Of a stretch of DNA of 64,000 nucleotides, positions 9,021-17,720 are shown piece after piece; positions within the stretch are counted from its first letter, which is position 1, and the number at the start of each line of letters is the position of its first letter. The translations under genes and the position numbers were made by a program. The notes under the pieces were generated by a model that was not told the origin of the DNA, searched no databases, and saw only the letters and a program-made list of their open reading frames with translations. Origin of the DNA: CAVQEG01 sp963711465. GTDB lineage: Bacteria > Bacteroidota > Ignavibacteria > OLB7. The stretch is taken from assembly GCA_963711465.1 (NCBI GenBank), contig CAVQEG010000002.1, forward strand, positions 682,001 through 746,000, in the 5' to 3' direction.

Positions 9021-10217
9021 ATGAGCGATACCACGACCGCAGATTCCTCTCAGTCCGAATACCGCCGGCTCGCGCTCCGAACACTGGTCATCGTCTCCAT
9101 CGTCGCTGCGGTGTTCATCCTCGCCGTCACCGCATGGATCGCCATCGACGTGCTGCTGATGGTCTTCGCCGCCTACCTGCTGTCGGTCATGATGCGCGGT
9201 ATCGGCAACGCCGTCGGACGCCACACGTTCATACCGCGCAATCTCGCCTCCGGTCTATCCCTCCTGGTGATCCTCGGCCTGCTCGTGTTCGTCTTCTGGC
9301 TGCTCTCACCCAACATCGCCGATCAGTTCGATCAGCTCTCGACGCAGATCGCCGAGTCGGCCCGCCACCTCGAGCACCTGCTGCGCAACAACACGCTGGG
9401 ACAGCGTCTGCTGGATGCGATTCCGGCAATCGACCAGCTCGTGCACGGCGGCGCGTTTCTCACACGCGCACGCGGCGTGATCAGCACCACCTCCGGCCTC
9501 GTCATCGGCGTGATCGTCGTCGTCGCCGTCGGCGTCTACTCCGCGGTCCAGCCGAATATCTACCGCGACGGCATCCTGCAGTTGATTCCGCCCAGGGGAC
9601 GCAGGCGCGCACACGAGGTGCTCAGCGAAGTCGACAACACCATGCTTCGCTGGCTCGTCGGGCAGTCGATCTCGATGTCGGTCGTCGGAATTCTTACCGG
9701 TCTCGGCCTCTGGTTCCTCGGCATTCCCCTCGCCTTCACGCTCGGCCTCATCGCCGCACTGCTCGAATTCGTGCCCAACTTCGGACCGGTCATCGCCGCG
9801 GTTCCGGCGCTCCTCGTCGGCTTCGCCCACTCTCCGGCCACCGGCTTCCACGTCCTGCTCCTCTACGTCGGCGTGCAGTTCCTCGAGAGCTACCTCATCA
9901 CGCCGCAGGTGCAGCACCGCGCCGTATTCATTCCGCCGGCCCTCCACATCAGCACCCAGATCGTCTTCGGTACCCTGCTCGGGATGCTCGGCCTGCTGCT
10001 GGCCACGCCGATCGTCGCCTGCTGCATGGTGGTCGTCAGAATGCTCTACGTGGACGACACGCTCGGTGATGGGGAGAATTCAGACGAAGCCGGAAATGCA
10101 GACAGGGGGGAGAATCCGGGCGACCCGGCGAATTCAGACGAGGGCGGGACTGCCGGCGACGGAGAGAACGCAGGTGCGGAGAAGTCCCCTCGGCAGGACG
10201 ACCCCTCCGGGCGGTGA
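9021..10217 (+). CDS. AI-2E (PerM/YdiK) family membrane transporter
   Basis: A 398-residue protein; the start MSDTTTADSS is chosen because upstream codons have no coding character. It has the family's arrangement: two N-terminal helices (LVIVSIVAAVFILAVTAW), a helix pair, a cytoplasmic amphipathic region (FDQLSTQIAESARHLEHLL), then conserved ALLEFVPNFGPVIAAVPALL and VQFLESYLITPQVQ near the end. The last 50 residues are a hydrophilic Gly/Glu/Asn/Asp-rich tail not part of the family domain. Substrates of most members are unproven; some are involved in signal export or ion exchange. Confidence 0.85.
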   Translation: MSDTTTADSSQSEYRRLALRTLVIVSIVAAVFILAVTAWIAIDVLLMVFAAYLLSVMMRGIGNAVGRHTFIPRNLASGLSLLVILGLLVFVFWLLSPNIADQFDQLSTQIAESARHLEHLLRNNTLGQRLLDAIPAIDQLVHGGAFLTRARGVISTTSGLVIGVIVVVAVGVYSAVQPNIYRDGILQLIPPRGRRRAHEVLSEVDNTMLRWLVGQSISMSVVGILTGLGLWFLGIPLAFTLGLIAALLEFVPNFGPVIAAVPALLVGFAHSPATGFHVLLLYVGVQFLESYLITPQVQHRAVFIPPALHISTQIVFGTLLGMLGLLLATPIVACCMVVVRMLYVDDTLGDGENSDEAGNADRGENPGDPANSDEGGTAGDGENAGAEKSPRQDDPSGR

Positions 10218-10258
10218 ATCCGATCGCGACCTCCGGGTAATTCCCGATACTTGTTCCC

Positions 10259-11323
10259 ATGCCATTGGATCAGACCTCGAATCGAAAAAAGGATCACGTC
10301 GACCTCGTCGTCGACGCCGACGTTTCATTCCGGCACAAGACGACGGGACTCGAGCGGTACGAACTGGAGCACAACGCGCTGCCGGAGATCGATCTCGCCG
10401 AGGTCGATACCTCGACCGCGTTCCTCGGCATCGATTGCTCGATGCCGCTGATCATCAGCTCCATGACCGGCGGGTATGACGAAGCCGAACGGATCAATGC
10501 GCAGCTTGGCGAGGTGTGCGAGTCGCTGCGAATTCCCATGGGCGTCGGTTCACAACGCCAGGCGATCGGAAGCGACCGCCACCTCGAAAGTTTCCGCGCC
10601 GCGCGACGCACCGCCCCGTCGGTTGCCATCTTCGGCAATCTCGGCGGGGCCGAGATCGCTCGCGCGGCCTCGACCGACACCGTCCGACGGCTCGCCGAAC
10701 TCATCGAGGCGAACGGCTTCGCCGTCCATCTCAACCCGTTGCAGGAACTCATGCAACCCGAGGGCGAACCGTCCTTCCGGGGCGTGCTGGCCGGCATCGA
10801 ACGACTCGTGCGCGAACTCGAGATCCCGCTGATCGTCAAGGAGGTGGGCGCCGGGCTTTCCGCCGACGTCGTCCGTCGCCTGCTCGACGCCGGCGTTCGC
10901 CACGTCGACGTCGCCGGCGCGGGCGGAACCAGCTGGTCGGGTGTGGAGATACTCCGACGCGAGGAACGCTCCGATACCGATGCGTTCTGGGACTGGGGAA
11001 TTCCCACGGCCGAAGCGATCCTCGGCGCGCGCGGACATTGTGAAGAATTCGGAGCGACGCTCATCGCCTCCGGCGGGATTGCCTCCGAACGCGACATGGC
11101 TGTGGCCATCGCCCTTGGCGCCCACCTCGTCGGCGTCGCCCGTCCCGTATTGCAAACACTCCGGGATCGGGGTCAGGAAGCCGTGGCAACGATGCTGACG
11201 ACCTGGCGCACCCGCCTGCGCGGGATGATGTTCCTCACGGGTTCGACAACCGTTGCGGAACTTCGAGAAGCGCGATTGCGAGTGCGGGAAACGGCTGGTG
11301 GGTCGGGTCGCGACCTGGAATAA
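10259..11323 (+). CDS. fni: type 2 isopentenyl-diphosphate delta-isomerase
   Basis: A 354-residue protein that interconverts IPP and DMAPP with reduced FMN. The family's landmarks are present: RKKDHVDL near the N-terminus, the FMN-binding SSMTGG, GVGSQRQA, FGNLGG, HLNPLQEL, VKEVGAG, DVAGAGGTSW, ASGGI and GAHLVGVARP near the C-terminus. Type 2 enzymes are flavoproteins unrelated to the Nudix-type isomerase. It is followed 25 bases later by a polyprenyl synthase gene, so isoprenoid precursor balancing and chain elongation are encoded together. Confidence 0.92.
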   Translation: MPLDQTSNRKKDHVDLVVDADVSFRHKTTGLERYELEHNALPEIDLAEVDTSTAFLGIDCSMPLIISSMTGGYDEAERINAQLGEVCESLRIPMGVGSQRQAIGSDRHLESFRAARRTAPSVAIFGNLGGAEIARAASTDTVRRLAELIEANGFAVHLNPLQELMQPEGEPSFRGVLAGIERLVRELEIPLIVKEVGAGLSADVVRRLLDAGVRHVDVAGAGGTSWSGVEILRREERSDTDAFWDWGIPTAEAILGARGHCEEFGATLIASGGIASERDMAVAIALGAHLVGVARPVLQTLRDRGQEAVATMLTTWRTRLRGMMFLTGSTTVAELREARLRVRETAGGSGRDLE

Positions 11324-11348
11324 CTTCGAATCGGTATCCCTGGAACGA

Positions 11349-12350
11349 ATGGAACACCCGGCATCGGCGGATCAGGTTCAGAACGAATTCTCCGAACGCT
11401 ATCGCTCACTGCGGCGGAGCGTCGACGGGCGGTTGCTCGAGGTCGTCGGCGAGAGCATCACCTCGCCGCTTGCCGAGCCGACACGGTACGTCGTCGAAAG
11501 CGGCGGCAAACGTGTCCGCGCCGTGCTCGTGATGTTCGCCGCCTCCGCTGTCGGCGGCAACGGGCCGGACGCGCTCGATGCGGGCGTGGCCGTGGAAATG
11601 CTGCACAATTTCACGCTGGTGCACGACGACATCATGGACCGCGCCGCTACGCGGCGAGGTCGGCCCACCGTCCACACCGTCTGGAATCAGGCCACCGCAA
11701 TCCTCGTCGGCGATGCCATGATCGGCCTCGCGCTCCGGACACTCGGCGGCGCACACCCGGCTGCCGTCGCTTCGTTCGCGCAGGGCCTCATCGACGTCTG
11801 CGACGGTCAGGCGCTCGATGCCGAGTACGAAACGCGCCGCGACATCACGATCGAGGATTACCTCACGATGATCGCCCTGAAAACCGGTCGACTGCTGGAA
11901 ACCGCCGCCGAGATCGGAGCAATCGTCGGCGGCGGCAGCCCGGCGCAGATCGACGCGCTCCGTGGATTCGCGCGCAACCTCGGCCTCGCCTTTCAGATAC
12001 AGGACGATCTGCTCGATATCACCGCCGACGAAGCGACACTCGGCAAACGCATCGGCGGCGATGTCGTCGAGGGCAAACGCACCTACCTGCTCGTGCGAGC
12101 CCTCGATCGCGTTGATTCCGGTGACGATCGCGCGCTGCTCGACGTTCTTCTGGAGAACAACGGACTGGATTCGGAGAAAATCGACGCGATGCGCGATCTT
12201 TACCAGCGTAACGGCATCGTCGCCGACGCGCGTGAGGACGTGCGACGCTACATCGATCGAGCCGGTGAACACCTCGCCGCACTCCCGCCGGGCGACGCCG
12301 TCGACATGCTCCACCAGTTCTCCGCCATGCTGCTGCAGCGCAATTCGTAG
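11349..12350 (+). CDS. polyprenyl (trans-isoprenyl) diphosphate synthase
   Basis: A 333-residue all-helical prenyltransferase that condenses IPP with allylic diphosphates. Both aspartate-rich motifs are intact: DDIMD (residues 93-97, in LVHDDIMDRAATRRGRP) and DDLLD (219-223, in IQDDLLDITADEATLGKRIG). GGKRVRAVLV near residue 52 is the IPP-binding region. The start MEHPASADQV was chosen over an earlier in-frame Met because the earlier stretch overlaps the fni coding end without family similarity. Product chain length (C15-C40) cannot be decided from sequence alone. Confidence 0.9.
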   Translation: MEHPASADQVQNEFSERYRSLRRSVDGRLLEVVGESITSPLAEPTRYVVESGGKRVRAVLVMFAASAVGGNGPDALDAGVAVEMLHNFTLVHDDIMDRAATRRGRPTVHTVWNQATAILVGDAMIGLALRTLGGAHPAAVASFAQGLIDVCDGQALDAEYETRRDITIEDYLTMIALKTGRLLETAAEIGAIVGGGSPAQIDALRGFARNLGLAFQIQDDLLDITADEATLGKRIGGDVVEGKRTYLLVRALDRVDSGDDRALLDVLLENNGLDSEKIDAMRDLYQRNGIVADAREDVRRYIDRAGEHLAALPPGDAVDMLHQFSAMLLQRNS

Positions 12351-12386
12351 CGCCGCGGAGCCACATCAAGTCCCTCGTACCCTTCG

Positions 12387-12656
12387 ATGATCAAACGCAC
12401 CGTCAAGGTCATGAACCGCGCCGGACTGCACACGCGGCCCGCTGCAATGCTCGTGAAGAAGGCGTCGAAGTACGCCGCTGAATTCACCATTACCAAGAAT
12501 GGATTCCGTATCAACGGCAAGAGCATCATCGGCGTGATGACGCTCGCTGCCGAACAGGGTACCGAACTCGACCTGGAGTTCGACGGACCCGACGAAGAAG
12601 CAGCCGCCACGGAAATCGTCGACTACTTCGCCGATGGATTCGACGAGGCCTATTAG
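12387..12656 (+). CDS. ptsH: HPr-family phosphocarrier protein
   Basis: An 89-residue HPr. The phosphorylated histidine is H15 in GLHTRPAAML, and S46 (INGKSIIGVMTL) matches the regulatory serine targeted by HPr kinase. No enzyme I, EIIA or HPr kinase is in the window, so whether it serves sugar transport or only regulation is open. It lies 36 bases downstream of the polyprenyl synthase and 55 bases before yjbQ, so it may be in one transcript. Length matches the family exactly. Confidence 0.92.
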   Translation: MIKRTVKVMNRAGLHTRPAAMLVKKASKYAAEFTITKNGFRINGKSIIGVMTLAAEQGTELDLEFDGPDEEAAATEIVDYFADGFDEAY

Positions 12657-12711
12657 ATGAACCCCCACGGCCTCCGCGAATGCGGTACGAGGAACGGTAT
12701 GAGGAATTGAA

Positions 12712-13137
12712 ATGGTGGTATTGCAGACGACCGTGCGCCTCGCACCGCGAGCGAGGGGCTTTCACATCGTGACCGATGAGATCGAACGGGCCGTCGACGG
12801 ACTCGAGAGCATCCGTCGCGGGCTTGCCCACATCTTCATTCAGCACACCAGCGCCAGTCTCACCATCAACGAGAACGCCGATCCCGACGTGCGACACGAC
12901 TTCGAAACACACTTCCGCCGATCGGTTCCCGAAGACACCTCGCTCTACCGCCACACGCTCGAAGGCCCCGACGACATGACCTCGCACATCAAGGCGTCCA
13001 CACTCGGTTCCTCGGTCAGCATTCCCGTTACCAACGGTCGTTTCAACCTCGGAACCTGGCAGGGCATCTACCTCGGCGAGCACCGGGATCACGCGCGATC
13101 CCGCACCCTCATCATCACCGTAATCGGAGAACAATAG
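12712..13137 (+). CDS. yjbQ: YjbQ/UPF0047 family protein
   Basis: A 141-residue protein with the family signature HIFIQHTSASLTINENADPD and the C-terminal GTWQGIYLGEHRDHARSR. The family is a small trimeric fold with a conserved His/Asp-rich pocket. Members have been linked to weak thiamine-phosphate synthase activity, but the physiological role is uncertain. Start ATG follows GGTATGAGGAATTGAA. Same strand and close spacing as HPr. Confidence 0.88.
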   Translation: MVVLQTTVRLAPRARGFHIVTDEIERAVDGLESIRRGLAHIFIQHTSASLTINENADPDVRHDFETHFRRSVPEDTSLYRHTLEGPDDMTSHIKASTLGSSVSIPVTNGRFNLGTWQGIYLGEHRDHARSRTLIITVIGEQ

Positions 13138-13167
13138 ACACCGCCTTCGGCACTCACCCCTTGGCGC

Positions 13168-13425
13168 TCACCCCATCTTGACCCGTACGTCGCAGTCGTT
13201 GGTCTTCACGTGAATGATTCTCGTCGTGCGGTCGACCGTCACCTCGCTCACCGACTCCGGAAGCATCTCCTTCGATCCGGGATGCTCGGAGAAATCCATC
13301 AGCACCATCCAGTCCTGATCGGTCAGCACGACGTCGGCAGTGTCGCCCTCCTTCATGAGCGGGTAGAATCGCAGCACCTTGTCGAGCAGCGTGCGACCCT
13401 GATTCAGATGCATCGATGTGTCCAT
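13168..13425 (-). CDS. small hypothetical protein
   Basis: An 85-residue protein (MDTSMHLNQGRTLLDKVLRF ...) with a strong Shine-Dalgarno (GGGAGGAAA) just before the ATG and a TATCTTTG -7-like box 41 bases upstream. The predicted fold is a short helix followed by several beta-strands (DVVLTDQDWMVLMDF, SEVTVDRTTRIIHVK). No signal peptide. I do not recognise the family. It is convergent with yjbQ and divergent from the carboxylase gene. Confidence 0.6.
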   Translation of the reverse strand: MDTSMHLNQGRTLLDKVLRFYPLMKEGDTADVVLTDQDWMVLMDFSEHPGSKEMLPESVSEVTVDRTTRIIHVKTNDCDVRVKMG

Positions 13426-13465
13426 GCGGCATTTCCTCCCTGGGTTCGTGGCAGATTCAAAACCT

Positions 13466-13473
13466 CAAAGATA
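13466..13473 (-). promoter_or_regulatory. -7-like element TATCTTTG
   Basis: Matches Bacteroidota TAnnTTTG on the minus strand, 41 bases upstream of the 85-residue hypothetical protein start. No TTTG lies 19 bases further upstream. Confidence 0.35.
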
Positions 13474-13549
13474 CGCGTAGGCGAAAACCTCGCGTACCGC
13501 ACCGTATCTTACGCGCTTTGAATTTTCACGTCTCATACCAGTTTCCATC

Positions 13550-15208
13550 ATGCAGATCGGCTCCGACCTCGCCGCCAGCCCGGCAACCGAGAAGAACCGC
13601 GAGAGCAACGCGACACTCCTCCGCCACATCGAGGAACTCTCTGAGAAGACCCGTTCCGGCGGCGGTCCGAAGGCGATCGAACGCCTGCACGGGAAGGGCA
13701 AGCTCTCCGCCCGCGAACGAATCGACCTGCTCATCGACGACGATTCGTGGTTCATGGAAATCGGTCTGCTCGCCGCCCACGGCTTCTACGAAGACGAAGG
13801 CGGCGCGCCGGCGGCCGGAGTCGTCGCCGGCGTCGGTATCGTCGAAGGCCGCGAGTGCATGATCGTCGCCAACGATGCCACGGTGAAGGCCGGTGCCTGG
13901 TTCCCGCTGACGGCCAAGAAGAACATGCGCGCTCAGGAGATCGCCATCGAGAACCGTCTCCCGACGATCTATCTGGTCGACTCCGCCGGCGTCTTCCTGC
14001 CGATGCAGGACGAGATCTTTCCGGACAGGGAGCATTTCGGCCGCCAGTTCCGGAACAATGCGGTGATGAATTCCATGGGAATTCCGCAGATCGCCGCCAT
14101 CATGGGTCCGTGCGTCGCCGGCGGCGCCTACCTGCCGATCATGTCCGACGAAGCGCTCATCGTCGACGGAAACGGATTCCTCTTCCTCGCCGGTCCGGCG
14201 CTTGTCGAGGCGGCGATCGGCGAGAAGGCCGATATCGAACACCTCGGCGGTGCCACCATGCACTGCTCCATCAGCGGCGTTACCGATTACAAGGCGAAGG
14301 ACGACCGCGACGCGATCACGCGCATCCGATCGCTCGTGTCGAAATTCGGACCCGAACTCGGGCAGTACCGACTCTTCGACCGCGTTGAGGCCGTTCCTCC
14401 GAAATTTTCATCCGACGAATTGTCCGCCGTTCTCGCCTACGACCGAGCCCGTCCGTACGACACCTACCAGATAATTGCGCGAGTCATCGACGATTCGGAA
14501 TTCGACGAATACAAATCCGATTACGGGCAGACGATCATCTGCGGCACCGCGCGGATCGACGGCTGGTCGGTTGGAATCGTCGCCAACAACCGCAATATCG
14601 TTCGAACCGCCCAGGGCGAAATGCAGGTCGGGGGTGTGATTTATTCCGACTCCGCCGATAAGGCAGCGCGGTTCATCATGAACTGCAATCAGCGCAATAT
14701 TCCGCTGGTGTTTCTGCAGGACGTGACGGGATTCATGGTTGGCACGCGTGCCGAGCAGGGCGGGATCATCAAGGACGGGGCGAAGATGGTGACGGCGGTT
14801 GCGAATTCGACCGTGCCGAAATTCACCTTCATCATCGGCAACAGTTATGGAGCGGGTAATTATGCGATGTGCGGTAAGGCCTACGACCCGCGCCTGATAT
14901 TCGCCTGGCCGAGCGCGAACATCGCGGTAATGGGCGGTTCACAGGCATCACGCACAATGCTGACGATAAAGCTGGCGCAATTGAAAAAGCAGGGGAAGAC
15001 GATTTCCGACGATGAACAGCAGCAGATGCTGGAGGAAATCCAGAACCGGTACGACGAGCAGACGAATCCCGTCTACGCCGCGGCACGGCTCTGGGTCGAC
15101 GGCATCATCGACCCGCGCGACACGCGTCGCATCATCTCCCGCGGTCTGGCCATGGCCAGCCACAACCGCGAAATTCCGAGATTCAACCCGGGTGTTCTCC
15201 AAGTTTGA
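13550..15208 (+). CDS. acyl-CoA carboxylase carboxyltransferase (beta) subunit, methylcrotonyl-CoA type-like
   Basis: A 552-residue biotin-dependent carboxyltransferase that moves CO2 from carboxybiotin to an acyl-CoA. Both crotonase-like halves are complete: the N-terminal half has KLSARERIDLLIDDDSWFME, LVDSAGVFLPMQDEIFPDRE and GPCVAGGAYLPIMSDEALIV; the C-terminal half has VFLQDVTGFMVGTRAEQGGI and IIGNSYGAGNYAMCGKAYDP. The DEIFPDREHFGRQF stretch is more like methylcrotonyl-CoA than propionyl-CoA carboxylase, but substrate is inferred. The biotin carboxylase (alpha) subunit is not in the window. The gene is followed by a hairpin repeat array. Confidence 0.88.
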   Translation: MQIGSDLAASPATEKNRESNATLLRHIEELSEKTRSGGGPKAIERLHGKGKLSARERIDLLIDDDSWFMEIGLLAAHGFYEDEGGAPAAGVVAGVGIVEGRECMIVANDATVKAGAWFPLTAKKNMRAQEIAIENRLPTIYLVDSAGVFLPMQDEIFPDREHFGRQFRNNAVMNSMGIPQIAAIMGPCVAGGAYLPIMSDEALIVDGNGFLFLAGPALVEAAIGEKADIEHLGGATMHCSISGVTDYKAKDDRDAITRIRSLVSKFGPELGQYRLFDRVEAVPPKFSSDELSAVLAYDRARPYDTYQIIARVIDDSEFDEYKSDYGQTIICGTARIDGWSVGIVANNRNIVRTAQGEMQVGGVIYSDSADKAARFIMNCNQRNIPLVFLQDVTGFMVGTRAEQGGIIKDGAKMVTAVANSTVPKFTFIIGNSYGAGNYAMCGKAYDPRLIFAWPSANIAVMGGSQASRTMLTIKLAQLKKQGKTISDDEQQQMLEEIQNRYDEQTNPVYAAARLWVDGIIDPRDTRRIISRGLAMASHNREIPRFNPGVLQV

Positions 15209-15340
15209 ACCGCCAAGGGTGCCAAGGGCGGAACGCCAAGAGGAATAAGCCCACTCGCGGCGGGCATCGCGCCACGGCATCCGCTTCCGAGCGCCATCCC
15301 CCATCGTCGCCCGCCCTCAACAATCCCGGCCACCCCTGCA

Positions 15341-15390
15341 CAAGGCCCGGAGGGCCGCCCTCCCTTAGCCCACGGCATCGCCGTGGGTTT
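15341..15390. repeat. single copy of the twin-hairpin core shared with the 32-33 kb array
   Basis: From CAAGGCCCGG through GCCGTGGGTTT this is almost identical to the core of each unit of the array at 32303-33150. It contains two small hairpins: GGAGGG-CCG-CCCTCC and CCCACGGC-ATC-GCCGTGGG. It sits at the left edge of the 41/42-bp repeats. Confidence 0.75.
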
Positions 15391-15560
15391 TCGATGCCCC
15401 CGCCCGTTGCCAACGCCATCCTCGTGGGTATTCGATGCCCCCGCCCGTTGCCCACGCCATCCTCGTGGGTGCTCGATACCCCCCGCCCGTTGCCCACGCC
15501 ATCCTCGTGGGTGCTCGATACCCCCCGCCCGTTGCCCACGCCATTCCCGCGTGTTTTCGA
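15391..15560. repeat. four tandem 41-42-bp hairpin repeats
   Basis: Units start TCGATGCC/TCGATACC at 15391, 15432, 15473 and 15515, with a degenerate fifth at 15557. Each holds CCCGCCCGTTGCC and a CCCACG-N7-CGTGGG hairpin, a looser relative of the CCCACGGC-ATC-GCCGTGGG hairpin just upstream. Unit length is not a multiple of three and reading frames across the array are composition artefacts, so it is not coding. It fills most of the 510-bp gap between the carboxylase and the AraC gene. Confidence 0.75.
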
Positions 15561-15718
15561 CACCCTCCGCCTCCGATCGTATCCTGAACGTGATGCGTTT
15601 CTGCCTCCGGCCCAATGACGTGCACGCAATTCACCCGCAGTTCTTAACTTCCGCGCCCCTCCACCAGGAGCACGGTCCTTCCCAGCACCGACACCCTGCT
15701 GCAATCCCCGTTCGTCCG

Positions 15719-16657
15719 ATGGTATTCCACGAGATCCCCGATCACACCAGGCCGGGATTCGACCTCGATGCCCCCTGTCCCGTTCGTGGCTGGCCGAACA
15801 TGGTGATTCACGCCACTACGCGCGAATCGGTCGTTCCACGGCACATCGGCCCGCTGTCGATCAAGTGCGCCTTCGGCGGCAGCGAATCCTACCACACCGA
15901 TCGTGAACGCTTCGCCGTCGACGACGACTGCTACCTCGTGCTGGATCAGGGCAGCATCTACTCGAGTGAAATCCATTCCGAGACCGATGTCGAGACCTTC
16001 TGTGTCTTCTTCCACGATGACTTCGTGCGCGACACGCTGGGACCACTGGTGACGCCCGACGATCGCTTCCTGGAGACGTCCGCTTCCGACACCGGCTCAC
16101 CCGTCCGGTTCCTCGAGCGACTTCACGAACACGACCAGACGGTGACGCCGCACCTGCAGAGGATTCGCGCTCTTACCGCCGCGGGTGATGTCGACGAGGA
16201 CCGACTCGCCGCCGAGCTCCGTCGAGTGCTCGCTGCCCTGCTGGAGGTTCACCGTGCCGATGGCCGCACGATCGAGAACCTGCCGGTTGCGCGCCGTTCG
16301 ACCCGACTCGAGCTCTTCGAGCGACTCCAGCGCGCTCGTGCATACATGCGCGAACACCGCGGTCGGACGATCACCATTGCGGAGATCGCCGAGGTTGCCT
16401 GCTTCTCACAGCATCACTTCCTGCGCGTCTTCCGCAAGTGTTTCGACCAGACGCCGCATCAGTACCTCACAACGCTGCGTCTTGAGCGCGCCCGCCGGCT
16501 GCTGACGACCACCGACCGCAGCGTCACCGACATCTGCTTCGAAATCGGCTTCGAGAGTCTCGGCTCCTTCAGCTCCCTGTTCCGTCGGCACCACGGTCGA
16601 TCGCCGGAACAGTATCGCGCCCTCCACTTTCCCAAAAACACAACTTTCAAGAAGTAG
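15719..16657 (+). CDS. AraC family transcriptional regulator
   Basis: A 312-residue protein. The first about 190 residues form a cupin-like sensing domain (YHTDRERFAVDDDCYLVLDQ). The C-terminal 100 residues are an AraC-type double HTH: ITIAEIAEVACFSQHHFLRV, then RSVTDICFEIGFESLGSFSS and RRHHGRSPEQYR. The start MVFHEIPDH was chosen because the longer open frame runs back into the repeat array. By family knowledge it binds DNA through the two HTHs in response to a small ligand. The nearest downstream target is the VOC protein, about 460 bases away. Confidence 0.88.
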   Translation: MVFHEIPDHTRPGFDLDAPCPVRGWPNMVIHATTRESVVPRHIGPLSIKCAFGGSESYHTDRERFAVDDDCYLVLDQGSIYSSEIHSETDVETFCVFFHDDFVRDTLGPLVTPDDRFLETSASDTGSPVRFLERLHEHDQTVTPHLQRIRALTAAGDVDEDRLAAELRRVLAALLEVHRADGRTIENLPVARRSTRLELFERLQRARAYMREHRGRTITIAEIAEVACFSQHHFLRVFRKCFDQTPHQYLTTLRLERARRLLTTTDRSVTDICFEIGFESLGSFSSLFRRHHGRSPEQYRALHFPKNTTFKK

Positions 16658-17115
16658 GCGGTCGTTCGATCGACTAGATTCGCAGTGGTGTTCGTATGAA
16701 CACCGCGCGAATGAATCGGGTTCGCAGTGGACAGCGGTCCCGATGGCGATTCGAAGCTGAACCCAAGCGGCGGCTGCGCGGTCACGGCCCATGATTCCGT
16801 CGAAGGATGGGCAGACGGTCCTCGGATGATGACCATCGTCCGAGCGGGCCGAGCCGACCGGGAAACGACCCCCTGGAGAAGGATTGGACCCCCGACCACG
16901 GGCACGTCCCGACGGATCGGGCGACAGCGATGGTGCGCAGGTGCCGTCCTGTCGTCCGGTCCGGTCAGCCGCCGGAGATGATGAACTACTTCTGGTTTCT
17001 TCCCGAGCTCCCCTTGTCCGGAGTTCCGACGAATCAATCCGAGCGGGCCGCCATCGATGCAGCATCCGATCGATGTGCCGAGCCGGCGTACACGACACAA
17101 TTCGCGGAGACGACC
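16658..17115. other. 458-bp intergenic region with one small inverted repeat
   Basis: No reading frame here has a recognisable family or convincing coding character. The only structure I see is the inverted repeat at 16687-16704 and a repeated TTCGCAGTGG at about 16679 and 16720. Confidence 0.5.
16687..16704. promoter_or_regulatory. 18-bp inverted repeat downstream of the AraC gene
   Basis: GGTGTTC-GTAT-GAACACC is a perfect 7-bp inverted repeat with a 4-base centre, 29 bases after the AraC stop codon. It could be a dyad operator or a weak terminator; no T-run follows. Confidence 0.3.
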
Positions 17116-17490
17116 ATGCCCCGTGTCACACACTTCGAGATTCATGCGGACGACCCCGAGCGGGCGCTCGCCTTCTACAAGTCACTCTTCGGTTGGCGTT
17201 TCGACCGGTGGGAAGGCAGTCCGACCCCGTACTGGCTGATCACCACGGGTGAGGACGCTCAACCCGGAATCAATGGCGGCCTGTTGAAGCGTCCGGTTCC
17301 GGTGCAGGGCAAGGGCGCCAATGCATTCGTCTGCACCGTCGACGTTCCGTCGATCGACGAGTACGTCGACAGGGGACTGAAGCTGGGAGGGACGCTCGCG
17401 CTTGAGAAGATGGAAATTCCGGGCATGGGCTGGGTGGCGTATCTCACCGACACCGATGACAATGTCTTCGGCCTGTTCCAGGCGGCGTAA
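17116..17490 (+). CDS. VOC (glyoxalase/bleomycin-resistance) family protein
   Basis: A 124-residue single VOC domain: MPRVTHFEIHADDPERALAF at the start, FYKSLFGWRFDRW, then WVAYLTDTDDNVFGLFQAA at the end. The first in-frame Met with family similarity was taken as start. VOC folds pair beta-alpha-beta-beta-beta units and often bind a metal; the first-strand His (HFEIHADD) is present. Substrate unknown. Directly after its stop, in the same frame, comes the tail of a second VOC protein. Confidence 0.85.
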   Translation: MPRVTHFEIHADDPERALAFYKSLFGWRFDRWEGSPTPYWLITTGEDAQPGINGGLLKRPVPVQGKGANAFVCTVDVPSIDEYVDRGLKLGGTLALEKMEIPGMGWVAYLTDTDDNVFGLFQAA

Positions 17491-17493
17491 CCG

Positions 17494-17667
17494 GTGTGCT
17501 CCGGTTTCGGTCTCTCCGTCGAGTCCGCCTCCGCCCTGTTCGAACGGCTCAGGACCGAGGGAATCACGCTGCTGCACGAGGTGCCGGTGAACATGGGGCA
17601 TGAACAGTACTGGTTCATGTTCCGCGATCCGGCGGGGAACATCATCGAGGTGATCGGCGGCGTGTAG
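17494..17667 (+). pseudogene. C-terminal fragment of a second VOC/glyoxalase protein
   Basis: Starting one codon after the stop of the preceding VOC gene and in the same frame is a 57-residue run: CSGFGLSVESASALFERLRT ... MGHEQYWFMFRDPAGNIIEV ... IGGV. The FRDPAGNIIEV ending is typical of glyoxalase family C-terminal halves. The N-terminal half of such a domain is missing, so this looks like a remnant left by deletion between two neighbouring VOC genes. A GTG at its head could in principle start a short peptide. Confidence 0.6.
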
Positions 17668-17720
17668 GAGAGGTTCCGGCTGCGAGTCGGATGAGAGACC
17701 CAATCGCCGGCGAATTTCAG

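Noticed and set aside
15373..15560. Possible CRISPR array
   Set aside because: Adjacent units are near-identical throughout with no unique spacers, and no cas genes are present.
16406..17145. Minus-strand open frames of about 230 codons over the AraC/VOC gap
   Set aside because: They overlap the clear AraC coding sequence and have arginine/serine-rich shadow composition.
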